Source: JBJYIN01 sp046237015 (GTDB lineage: Bacteria; Pseudomonadota; Gammaproteobacteria; Enterobacterales; Enterobacteriaceae). From it: DNA of 64,000 bases. Below are positions 17,326 through 24,768 of the stretch, piece by piece. The notes under the pieces are model-generated. The model did no database searches. It was given only the letters and a program-made list of their open reading frames with translations, and was not told the origin of the DNA. The position numbers and the translations under genes are program-made. Numbering within the stretch: position 1 is the stretch's first letter; each line of letters begins with the position of its first letter. The DNA lies in NCBI RefSeq assembly GCF_046237015.1, contig NZ_JBJYIN010000007.1, positions 1 through 64,000 of the forward strand. The letters are read 5' to 3'.

Positions 17326-17418
17326 TTGAGATTATCGATTATCTTGACTGTCATTATTGCCCTGCTCGCTGGGGTGTTTATGTATATGAGCAACACGGCC
17401 CCACTCCCATGGGGGTGA
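17326..17418 (+). CDS. YoaK-like 30-aa membrane microprotein (TTG start)
   Basis: A 30-aa protein starting at TTG, with GTGAGG 5 nt upstream. It begins MRLSIILTVIIALLAGV, a single transmembrane helix, and ends with a short Pro-rich tail (TAPLPWG). E. coli YoaK is similar in size (32 aa), begins MRIGIIF and ends near AAPGA, and is also next to yoaJ. The non-ATG start would hide it from gene callers. The assignment rests on size, topology, termini and neighbour. Confidence 0.5.
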   Translation: MRLSIILTVIIALLAGVFMYMSNTAPLPWG

Positions 17419-17436
17419 GGCGTGATGAGAACCAGC

Positions 17437-17506
17437 CATACTTCAAGTTTCAGGACAAAACGTTAACGTTTTGGACAAGGCGTAGGTCGCTTGAAGTATG
17501 ACGAGT
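17437..17506. repeat. Dispersed palindromic repeat, short copy
   Basis: CCATACTTCAAGTTTC at the left end and CGCTTGAAGTATGACG at the right end are imperfect inverted copies. Between them is AAAACGTTAACGTTTT, a perfect 16-bp palindrome. The ends match the repeats at 32583 and 43221. It precedes ydbJ and may lie in its 5' untranslated region. Confidence 0.65.
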
Positions 17507-17574
17507 GTATTAAATATCGTCCGGTGCAATATATTGTGCCGGATTCTGTCATCCACATGATTTGGGGCCAGAGA

Positions 17575-17865
17575 ATGAAATCACACCAATGGTTATTGAC
17601 TGTGGCGGTGTTGTTATTAGCAGGCTGTAGTAATGGTGAAAAAAATACGACAGAGAATAAACAGCGTGCTGAATTAAATGAAAATAAAAATTCGATCGTA
17701 TTACTGAAAAGTAGCACGCCGCTGGATGTTAACTGCACATTGATTGGCGGAACGATGGCGATGTCCAGACAGTTGGATGGTGCGAATATTGGAACCTGCC
17801 AGTTGGCGAACGGCAAGCGCTGCGATGAACGTGCCGTAATGAATGGGACTTGCCCGGCCGGTTAA
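17575..17865 (+). CDS. ydbJ: DUF333 lipoprotein YdbJ
   Basis: A 96-aa lipoprotein. I chose the ATG at 17575 because a clean lipoprotein signal follows (MKSHQWLLTVAVLLLAGC, lipobox LAGC); the longer frame upstream would bury it and overlaps the palindromic repeat. Residues 50-96 form a DUF333 domain (NCTLIGGTMAMSRQLDGANI, then GTCQLANGKRCDERA), with the usual conserved cysteines. In E. coli ydbJ lies beside hslJ and ldhA. Here it converges on ldhA and hslJ is missing. It is expected in the periplasm, anchored to a membrane; its role is unknown. Confidence 0.85.
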   Translation: MKSHQWLLTVAVLLLAGCSNGEKNTTENKQRAELNENKNSIVLLKSSTPLDVNCTLIGGTMAMSRQLDGANIGTCQLANGKRCDERAVMNGTCPAG

Positions 17866-17874
17866 TGAAATGAT

Positions 17875-17897
17875 TGCGGTAGCACAACACTACCGCA
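17875..17897. terminator. Hairpin between ydbJ and ldhA
   Basis: A perfect 8-bp stem TGCGGTAG/CTACCGCA has loop CACAACA, placed between two convergent stop codons. The T tract is weak on both strands. Confidence 0.5.
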
Positions 17898-17904
17898 GAG
17901 CGAC

Positions 17905-18897
17905 TTAAGGGTTCAGTAAATTCGCGCAGGGATCATTCAGACTGATTTCTTTCAGGTTTTGCAGCGTGGTTTGAGAAATACTAATGAGCGCCTCTTCCGT
18001 CAGGAAGGCTTGATGTCCGGTGAACAACACGTTGTGGCATGCAGATAAGCGGCGGAAAACATCGTCCTGAATCACGTCGTTTGATTTGTCGGCAAAAAAT
18101 AAATCCCGCTCATTTTCATAAACGTCCATACCTAGCGCACCGATTTTTTGCTGCTTCAATGCATCGATCGCGGCCTGTGAATCAATTAATCCGCCACGAC
18201 TGGTATTAACAATCATTACGCCATTTTTCATTTGTGCGAATGCAGCCTCATCAAGCAGATGGTGATTTTCAGGCGTAAGCGGACAGTGTAATGAAATTAC
18301 ATCGGCGCGGGCGTAGAGGGTTTTTAGATCGACGTATTCAGCACCAAGCTCCAGAGCCTGCGGATTAGGATAAGGATCAAACGCCAGCAGATGCATACCA
18401 AATCCTTTGAGAATACGCATGGTTGCAATACCGATTTTACCCGTACCGATAACGCCTGCGGTGCGGTTATGCATATTGAAACCAATTAATCCTTCCAGCG
18501 AAAAGTTAGCGTCACGAGTTCGTTGGTAAGCGCGATGAATACGACGATTCAGGCATAACATGAGTCCAACGGCGTGTTCGGCGACGGCTTCAGGTGAATA
18601 GGCTGGCACGCGGACAACCTTAATTCCCAATTCTTTTGCTGCGTCTAAATCCACGTTGTTGAAACCCGCGCAGCGGAGCGCCAGCGTTTTTATACCTAAC
18701 TGCGCCAGTTCAGTTAATACTTCTCGGCTACCATCATCATTCACAAAAATACATACTGCCTGACAGCCCATTGCCGTTTTAGCCGTACGTGATGTCAACA
18801 TAAAATCAAAAAACTCGAGCTCATAGCCAAAGTGCTGATTCACCAGTTCTAAATATTTACGGTCATATTGCTTAGTGCTGTAGATTGCCAATTTCAT
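17905..18897 (-). CDS. ldhA: Fermentative D-lactate dehydrogenase
   Basis: A 330-aa protein, one residue longer than E. coli LdhA and similar throughout. It reduces pyruvate to D-lactate with NADH in the cytoplasm during mixed-acid fermentation. It has the D-2-hydroxyacid dehydrogenase layout: a split catalytic domain, the NAD-binding motif GVIGTGKIG at about 148-156, the catalytic arginine in NTSRGG, and the active-site histidine in FTGHQAFLT. The upstream gene on the same strand ends about 105 bp away behind a hairpin, so ldhA is probably transcribed alone. Confidence 0.97.
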   Translation of the reverse strand: MKLAIYSTKQYDRKYLELVNQHFGYELEFFDFMLTSRTAKTAMGCQAVCIFVNDDGSREVLTELAQLGIKTLALRCAGFNNVDLDAAKELGIKVVRVPAYSPEAVAEHAVGLMLCLNRRIHRAYQRTRDANFSLEGLIGFNMHNRTAGVIGTGKIGIATMRILKGFGMHLLAFDPYPNPQALELGAEYVDLKTLYARADVISLHCPLTPENHHLLDEAAFAQMKNGVMIVNTSRGGLIDSQAAIDALKQQKIGALGMDVYENERDLFFADKSNDVIQDDVFRRLSACHNVLFTGHQAFLTEEALISISQTTLQNLKEISLNDPCANLLNP

Positions 18898-18951
18898 GAC
18901 GTTTTTCTCCGAAAAATCCTCAGATTAAGTTATCAGAGAATACCGAAGAGA

Positions 18952-18984
18952 CAAACCGTTACCTGACAGCACAGTAACGGTTTG
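18952..18984 (-). terminator. Hairpin after the aer-like gene
   Basis: An 11-bp stem CAAACCGTTAC/GTAACGGTTTG with an 11-nt loop lies just past the stop of the chemoreceptor gene. It is followed on the minus strand by a T/C-rich stretch. Confidence 0.55.
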
Positions 18985-19002
18985 CAAGACGAAACATTGA
19001 AA

Positions 19003-20556
19003 TTAACGGGGGAGGCTAAATACGGAAACGGCTTCTGACATCGTGGTAATTTGCTGTTCAAGACTGCTAATCGCTGCGCTGGAGTGGCTAGCTAATATTG
19101 TGTTCTGACGAGTCAGTTCATCAATATTATTGACGGCGTCATTGATCTGCCCTAATCCCTGCGATTGTTCATGGGTGGCCAGGCTGATTTGGTTGACTAG
19201 CTGCGAGACTTGCTGAACCTGCGTAAGAATATGATTCATTGACTGACTTGTGTGATTAACCAATTTATAGCTGGTATTGATATTGGTGATGGTGGTTTCG
19301 ATAATGCTCGCAATATCTTTTGCCGCTTGAGCGCTGCGTTGGGATAGCGTTCGGACTTCACCGGCGACAACGGCGAAACTTCGCCCCTGGTCTCCCGCAT
19401 GTGCGGCTTCGACGGCGGCGTTTAACGCCAGAATATTGGTCTGAAACGCCAGGTTATTCAATACATTGATGATTTCGGTAATTGCCTTGCTGGAGTCGGT
19501 CATTGTCACCATGTTGTCGGTTACTTGACTGACGGCCTTTTCTCCGGCATCAACCGCGGTATTTGCATCTTCTGCACAGCGTGTTGCTAACAGAGAGGCG
19601 GAGGCGTTGCTTTTTATCGTCGCGGTTAACTGTTCCATCGATGACGCCGTATTTTGCAGGCTTTGTGCCGTGTCATCGCAGCGTTGGCTTAGCGTATGGT
19701 TATCTGCGGCGATGGCGCTACATGCGCATCGTAGCTCTGACAGCTTGCTATTAACATCATCGACGAAGGTACGAAAATTCATACCAGATTGATTGACCGC
19801 CCGTAATAACATGCCTATTTCGTCAACGCGATTGAGCTGAAAATTATTGTCAGCCTGTCCAGATGCTGAATTGATTGCCTGATGCAGAATTTTTTCCAGT
19901 GGTTTCGCCAAATGCGTGACGAGTAGCTCACTGGTCACCAATGCTCCCATTAATATGACGAATAAGAGTATTAGCATGGGCGTCGACAAGGGGAGCAGTG
20001 TGAATAGCAAAAAGAGGGGAAAGACAATAAAGCAGGCAACATAACTTCTGATTCGCCAGCGTACCGGGATGATTTTAAACAGGCTAAGTAGTTTTAACGG
20101 TCCCTTATAAATCAGCAATCCTTGATATAAACGCTGGTGCTGTAGCTTGTTTTCATTCATTTTTTGGTAAAGCGTTTCAGCCTGCTGTATCTCCTGTGGT
20201 GACACTCGGGTGCGAACCGACATATAGCCCGCCACATTGCCTTCCTTCATTAATGGCGTACTACTGGCCTTAACCCAGTAGTAATCCCCATTCTTTCTGC
20301 GATTCTTGACGAGAGCCGTCCAGATTTTTCCTGCCTTAAGCGTTGCCCACATATCGGCAAAAGCCTGCGGCGGCATGTCTGGATGGCGCACGATGTTATG
20401 CGGTTGGTTGAGTATTTCGTCAAATGTATAGCCGCTGGCATGAATAAAATCATTGTTCGCATAAGTTATATGACTGGCTGGTGTAGTCACCGACATCAGC
20501 TTTGCTTTCTCATCTAATAAATACTGGATATCACTGACGGGCAGATTGTTACGCAT
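19003..20556 (-). CDS. aer: Aer-type PAS chemoreceptor (energy taxis)
   Basis: A 517-aa protein colinear with E. coli Aer (506 aa). A PAS domain (about 10-120) carries the Aer signature HNIVRHPDMPPQAFADMW and KNRRKNGDYYWV, where Aer binds FAD. A hydrophobic hairpin at about 165-205 (YVACFIVFPLFLLFTLLPLS...) anchors it to the inner membrane, followed by HAMP and a methyl-accepting signalling domain with the tip NILALNAAVEAAHAGDQG. It would sense redox/energy state and control CheA. There is no C-terminal NWETF-type CheR tether, as in Aer. Enterobacterial genomes can carry several Aer paralogues, so the exact orthologue is not certain. Confidence 0.85.
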   Translation of the reverse strand: MRNNLPVSDIQYLLDEKAKLMSVTTPASHITYANNDFIHASGYTFDEILNQPHNIVRHPDMPPQAFADMWATLKAGKIWTALVKNRRKNGDYYWVKASSTPLMKEGNVAGYMSVRTRVSPQEIQQAETLYQKMNENKLQHQRLYQGLLIYKGPLKLLSLFKIIPVRWRIRSYVACFIVFPLFLLFTLLPLSTPMLILLFVILMGALVTSELLVTHLAKPLEKILHQAINSASGQADNNFQLNRVDEIGMLLRAVNQSGMNFRTFVDDVNSKLSELRCACSAIAADNHTLSQRCDDTAQSLQNTASSMEQLTATIKSNASASLLATRCAEDANTAVDAGEKAVSQVTDNMVTMTDSSKAITEIINVLNNLAFQTNILALNAAVEAAHAGDQGRSFAVVAGEVRTLSQRSAQAAKDIASIIETTITNINTSYKLVNHTSQSMNHILTQVQQVSQLVNQISLATHEQSQGLGQINDAVNNIDELTRQNTILASHSSAAISSLEQQITTMSEAVSVFSLPR

Positions 20557-20892
20557 TTATCTATCCTTTTAGTATAAGCAAGCATGAAGGTGATGTTTTC
20601 TGAACGTATTTGCTAAACAGGAAATTGGAATGCTTGTATTAATTAACGGCTAAACTTAAAGAATAGTTAACCCATAAAGGGCGAAAAATTGTTTGAAAAT
20701 CGGTCAGATCAACTTAATTTGTGATGAAGGTCCCTGGAAAGCATTTAATATGCCGTTGTGTGACAAAATGAATAATTTTCACCTATGTTGCATGAACCGC
20801 GTTACTATTTAACTCACTATGTATTTAGCTATCTATTATTTCACTCTCGACCATTTAACTACCCGGTACGGGCAGTCAGATAGGGATAAGTT
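20557..20892. other. Divergent intergenic region aer/ydbH
   Basis: 336 bp of AT-rich sequence between divergent genes. It must hold both promoters. I see no convincing operator, hairpin or small gene. The only clear element is AGGGA 6 nt before the TTG start of ydbH. Confidence 0.5.
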
Positions 20893-23523
20893 TTGGCGGG
20901 ATCGCATCAGAATGCAAATGCACACGTTTCACGAATGATGAAAAAATACGGGTTACCCGGCGCGGTAGTAATAATACTGTTGCTGTTTCTTTTGTGGCGA
21001 GCGATGCCACAATGGTTGCCTCGTTTGGCTGGCCTATGGCTGCCAGCAGAAATGACGCTGACGCTACGTTCCACGCCGGTTTGGCATGAGCGTGGTATCC
21101 AAAGTGATGGCGTAGTGCTGACTGTCGGGACATGCCCGTTACTCGATGTGCGAAATATCACGGTCCAGCGACAGGCGGGGCGCTGGGCGGTGAATATGGA
21201 TGCGCTTACGTTAAACAGTGATTGTCTGGCACATTTAACCACCGAATCTACCGATCCTCCCACCACGCTTTCCCAATGGCAACAGCGTTTGCCTGCCGTA
21301 GATATCTCAATTGGGACAATGACGCTCCAGCCCTGGCAGGCGTATGCCGGTCGAGTGCAGTTCAGCTCCGATGGCAATCAGTTGCAAACGCTGCGTTATC
21401 AGGGGGAGCAACTGACTTTTCAGGCGGAATTGAATCAACAACATCTGGTTTTGCGTGAAGGTATGTTATCAACCTCAGCGGATGGCATTCGCCTGCAATT
21501 TAATAGCGATCTTGACGTCGCAGAGGTGCCAACGTTGGCGCCTCTGCGAGGCGAATTGGAAGGACAACTGGTTTCCAGTGAAACACCCGAGCCGATTTCG
21601 TTGCGGATCCGTTGGCAAAAGCAGCAAGGGGAATTGGCGCTATTGGCAGCAGGCGAGGAGGAGCCACTTGCCTTGTTGCCATGGGTGTTGACCAGAGATC
21701 AAATTCAAGTGAGGGAAGGTGTTTGGCGCTGGCCCTATGCCGAACAACCATTGTCTGGGCGCATTGCCCTGACACTGCAAGATTGGCAACTTGGGCTGGA
21801 AAGAACGCGGATTGACGCGCGAATGAATATGCTAACGCAGGGGCATAACGGTAAGGCGAATGCCGTCTTGGTTCTGGGACCAGGGAATCTCGGGCTGATA
21901 AACAGTGCGCTACGTTTTCAATTAACCGGCCAGGCGAATTTTTCCGATCTCTCCTTAACGGCTTCACTGCCAGGCATGTTGAGCGGTTCATTATTAAATC
22001 CAGAGTTATCCATTTTACCCGGCGCATTGTTGCGTGCCTGGGGCGCATTGGGGCCACAAACCCAACTGGAGGAAGCACGATGGCCGCTTGCCGGCGTGCG
22101 GTTAAGTTCAACGGGAGTAAATGGTCGTTTACAAGCGATCGTTAAGGCTCACGATCGGTATTGGGGACGTGTCAATCTGCATCTGGATGGACAGGCGCAG
22201 GATTTCTGGCCCGATAAAGGGCAATGGCAGTGGCGCTACTGGGGACGAGGGCAACTCCCGCCGCTACAAGGCAACTGGGATGTCGCAGGTCGTGGTCACT
22301 GGCAGGATACGCTAATTGAAGTGAGCCAACTGTCGAGCGGTCTCGATCAACTCGCCTATGGCTTGGTGACGGTCCGGCAGCCGCGACTGACGATTGTTGA
22401 GCCGCTGCGCTGGCAGCGTGCGCGTTCAGGGGAACACGTGCAGGGCGCATTGCAATTGGTGTCGGAGCAGGTCAATTTTAGTCACGGTGGCTATCTGCCA
22501 CCAACCTTGTTGACGCTGGGATTACAAGGCAACGATCCCGGTGATTTTATGATAAAAGGGCAGTTACAGGCGCAGAATATCGGCCCGGTCGCGTTACGCG
22601 GACGCTGGGATGGCGAGCGTTTGCGAGGGAATGCCTGGTGGCCGCGCCAGCCATTAACCGTTTTTCAGTCACTGCTTTCACCTGCATTAAAAATGAACAT
22701 TCGTTCCGGGCAATTTTATGCGCAGGCGGCATTTTCTGCGGCGCAAAAGCAGGGATTTAGCGCGGGTGGGCATTGGGTGGTGGAGAACGGCGGGCTGTGG
22801 TTGCAGGATGGTGAAATCGATGGGGTGAATTTTGTGTTGCCTTATCGCCTGAATAATCAGCGTTGGGAACTGGGCGTAAAGCGACCGGTGACTTTACGGG
22901 TCGCGATGCTGGATAACCTGTTCCGTATGAGCGATATCCGTGTCGATGTGCAAGGTTACTATCCGTATAGTGAAAAGCTACCGTTAACAGTTTCTCAGGC
23001 GAGTATGGATGCGCTGGGCGGACACATCAGTCTCTCTGCATTGCGTTTACCGCAGCGTGAGGACGCGCTATTTGCAGTAAAAGGTTTGGAGCTCAGTGAA
23101 TTAATTACGGCATTGAAGCTGAAACAATTTGCGATGTCTGGACGAGTCAGCGGCGTACTGCCGCTGAATGTTAATCATCCCGATATGTTGGTTCAGAAGG
23201 GAAGATTCACTAACGATCGTTTTCTGACGCTACGACTGGATAAACAACTGGCCGATGAACTGGCGAGTAAAAATCTGGCAAGCGGTGCCGCGATTAACTG
23301 GATGCGCTATCTGGAGATTGGGCGATCGTATGCAACGGTGGAGTTAAGTCGTGAAGGGGAACTGTCTCTGGTTTCTCAAATTCAGGGGAAAAACCCATTA
23401 CTGAGCGCAGAACGACAGGTTATTCTCAACTATCGCCATCAGGAAAATATTTTCCAATTGTGGCGGAGTTTACGTTTTGGCGATAATTTGCAGGATTCGT
23501 TGGAGCAACAGGCAAATGAATAG
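20893..23523 (+). CDS. ydbH: YdbH, AsmA-like/intermembrane phospholipid transport protein
   Basis: An 876-aa protein similar along its length to E. coli YdbH, with shared blocks such as GRWDGERLRGNAWWP and NIFQLWRSLRFGDNLQ. The N-terminus has one membrane anchor (VVIILLLFLLWRAMPQWLP) followed by a long periplasmic beta-rich region. This is the bridge architecture of the AsmA/TamB/YhdP group, which moves phospholipids to the outer membrane; in E. coli YdbH works with YnbE. I took the TTG at 20893 because AGGGA is well placed; an ATG at 20935 would remove 14 residues. ynbE follows after 15 bp, while ydbL, next in E. coli, is absent. Confidence 0.92.
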   Translation: MAGSHQNANAHVSRMMKKYGLPGAVVIILLLFLLWRAMPQWLPRLAGLWLPAEMTLTLRSTPVWHERGIQSDGVVLTVGTCPLLDVRNITVQRQAGRWAVNMDALTLNSDCLAHLTTESTDPPTTLSQWQQRLPAVDISIGTMTLQPWQAYAGRVQFSSDGNQLQTLRYQGEQLTFQAELNQQHLVLREGMLSTSADGIRLQFNSDLDVAEVPTLAPLRGELEGQLVSSETPEPISLRIRWQKQQGELALLAAGEEEPLALLPWVLTRDQIQVREGVWRWPYAEQPLSGRIALTLQDWQLGLERTRIDARMNMLTQGHNGKANAVLVLGPGNLGLINSALRFQLTGQANFSDLSLTASLPGMLSGSLLNPELSILPGALLRAWGALGPQTQLEEARWPLAGVRLSSTGVNGRLQAIVKAHDRYWGRVNLHLDGQAQDFWPDKGQWQWRYWGRGQLPPLQGNWDVAGRGHWQDTLIEVSQLSSGLDQLAYGLVTVRQPRLTIVEPLRWQRARSGEHVQGALQLVSEQVNFSHGGYLPPTLLTLGLQGNDPGDFMIKGQLQAQNIGPVALRGRWDGERLRGNAWWPRQPLTVFQSLLSPALKMNIRSGQFYAQAAFSAAQKQGFSAGGHWVVENGGLWLQDGEIDGVNFVLPYRLNNQRWELGVKRPVTLRVAMLDNLFRMSDIRVDVQGYYPYSEKLPLTVSQASMDALGGHISLSALRLPQREDALFAVKGLELSELITALKLKQFAMSGRVSGVLPLNVNHPDMLVQKGRFTNDRFLTLRLDKQLADELASKNLASGAAINWMRYLEIGRSYATVELSREGELSLVSQIQGKNPLLSAERQVILNYRHQENIFQLWRSLRFGDNLQDSLEQQANE

Positions 23524-23538
23524 ATCTAGGGGAAAACC

Positions 23539-23775
23539 ATGAGATATACCGCTGCGGTAGGCGTTGGCTGCGGTATCGTATTTTTGCTGACGGGTTGTGT
23601 ACCGCGTATCGAGGTGGCTGCACCGAAAGAACCCATCACTATCAATATGAACGTTAAGATCGAACATGAAATACATATTCGAGCGGATAAGGACGCGACA
23701 CAATTATTGGAGCGTTCGGACAATGCAGCAGGCGATGAATTGAAAAAGAAAAGCGCGCCTGGAGGCGCGCAATAG
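23539..23775 (+). CDS. ynbE: YnbE lipoprotein, partner of YdbH
   Basis: A 78-aa lipoprotein with a signal ending LLTGC. The mature sequence PRIEVAAPKEPITINMNVKI is almost identical to E. coli YnbE (61 aa), an outer-membrane lipoprotein that completes the YdbH bridge. The C-terminal ~15 residues (GDELKKKSAPGGAQ) are extra and are encoded by the terminator of the opposite gene azoR. This suggests that an ancestral stop was lost and translation now runs through the hairpin. The operon ends here. Confidence 0.9.
   Translation: MRYTAAVGVGCGIVFLLTGCVPRIEVAAPKEPITINMNVKIEHEIHIRADKDATQLLERSDNAAGDELKKKSAPGGAQ
23741..23770 (-). terminator. azoR intrinsic terminator located inside ynbE
   Basis: On the minus strand a perfect 7-bp stem GCGCGCC/GGCGCGC with a 4-nt loop is followed by TTTTCTTTTT. 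It lies about 60 nt past the azoR stop and overlaps the last codons of ynbE. Confidence 0.8.
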
Positions 23776-23829
23776 AACAGCCAAAGCACAAAATTAATGA
23801 CAGGGTAGTCAATGATGAACGAACACGAT

Positions 23830-24435
23830 TTATGCGGCAGCAAACTGGGATAACTGTGCTTTTGCCTCTTCCGTCGCTTTTTTAGCGACATCTGGACCGT
23901 AAGCGATACCTTCAGCGAAAACAAACTCGAGGTCGGTAATACCGATGAAGCCCAGGAACACGCGCAGGTAAGGTTCCAGCAGGTCGGTTGGTGTACCTTT
24001 ATGGATCCCGCCACGGCTGGTCAGTACGATAGCGCGTTTGCCTTTCACCAAGCCTTCTGGGCCTTGTTCGGTATAACGGAAAGTCACACCGGCACGAGCA
24101 ATCAGGTCAAAATAGTTTTTCAATTGCGTCGGGATATTAAAGTTGTACATTGGCGCAGCAATCACAATAACGTCGTGTGCCTGTAACTCTTCAATCAGCG
24201 TATCTGACAGCGTTAACGCTTCTTGCTGACGCGGCGTCAACGGCGCATCGGAAGGACGCAGTGCGCCAACCAGTTCACCATCAAGCACAGGGATGGGTTG
24301 AGCGGCTAAATCACGGACAGTAATGCGATCGGCAGGATGGGCCGTTTTCCACTGTGCGCTGAAGTAATCTGCCAGTTGGTTAGACTGGGAATAATCTGCC
24401 AGGATGCTTGATTTCAGAACCAAAACGTTGCTCAT
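23830..24435 (-). CDS. azoR: FMN-dependent NADH:quinone/azo reductase
   Basis: A 201-aa flavodoxin-like enzyme the same length as E. coli AzoR (AcpD). It reduces quinones and azo compounds with NADH as a dimeric FMN protein in the cytoplasm, a role in thiol and electrophile stress. I set the start at MSNVLVLKSS because AAGGAA lies 7 nt upstream. Motifs include SQSNQL (FMN phosphate loop), APMYNFNIPTQLKNYFDLI and TSRGGIHK. hrpA diverges from it, as in E. coli, and its terminator lies in ynbE. Confidence 0.96.
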   Translation of the reverse strand: MSNVLVLKSSILADYSQSNQLADYFSAQWKTAHPADRITVRDLAAQPIPVLDGELVGALRPSDAPLTPRQQEALTLSDTLIEELQAHDVIVIAAPMYNFNIPTQLKNYFDLIARAGVTFRYTEQGPEGLVKGKRAIVLTSRGGIHKGTPTDLLEPYLRVFLGFIGITDLEFVFAEGIAYGPDVAKKATEEAKAQLSQFAAA

Positions 24436-24768
24436 TGCCAATTCCTTACGTTGTTTGAGGTCGGACACCGTATGACTGTCCTTTGATGCGTTCCATCTTA
24501 TGCATCTGGTATGGCGGTTGAAAGTTCAAATATTCGAGCGCTTTATTCGATTTTATTGAACAAGGTAGTTCATCGCCTGGTTAGAGGCAGGTTCGGTGAT
24601 GTGCTACTATGCCTTGCAGAAATGATGCCAGCAGAAAGTAATATGCCTTGCAGAAAATAATGCCTGCCGAAACATATTTCGATTTAAATCATCAGGATCA
24701 GCACATAAACCGGAATAATGATTACCGGGGTCACCCTGTGACATAAAAAAGTATTAAGGAATAGCAAC
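24436..24768. other. Divergent intergenic region azoR/hrpA
   Basis: 333 bp without a gene. It contains a local duplication: TATGCCTTGCAGAAA at 24608-24622 and again at 24642-24656, with a third degenerate unit at 24660. A short GTCAC/GTGAC hairpin lies at about 24730. Promoters for both genes are expected here, but none is obvious. Confidence 0.45.

Noticed and set aside
20893..20934. Shorter ydbH start at ATG 20935
   Set aside because: Possible, but the TTG at 20893 has a better placed AGGGA; kept as an alternative.
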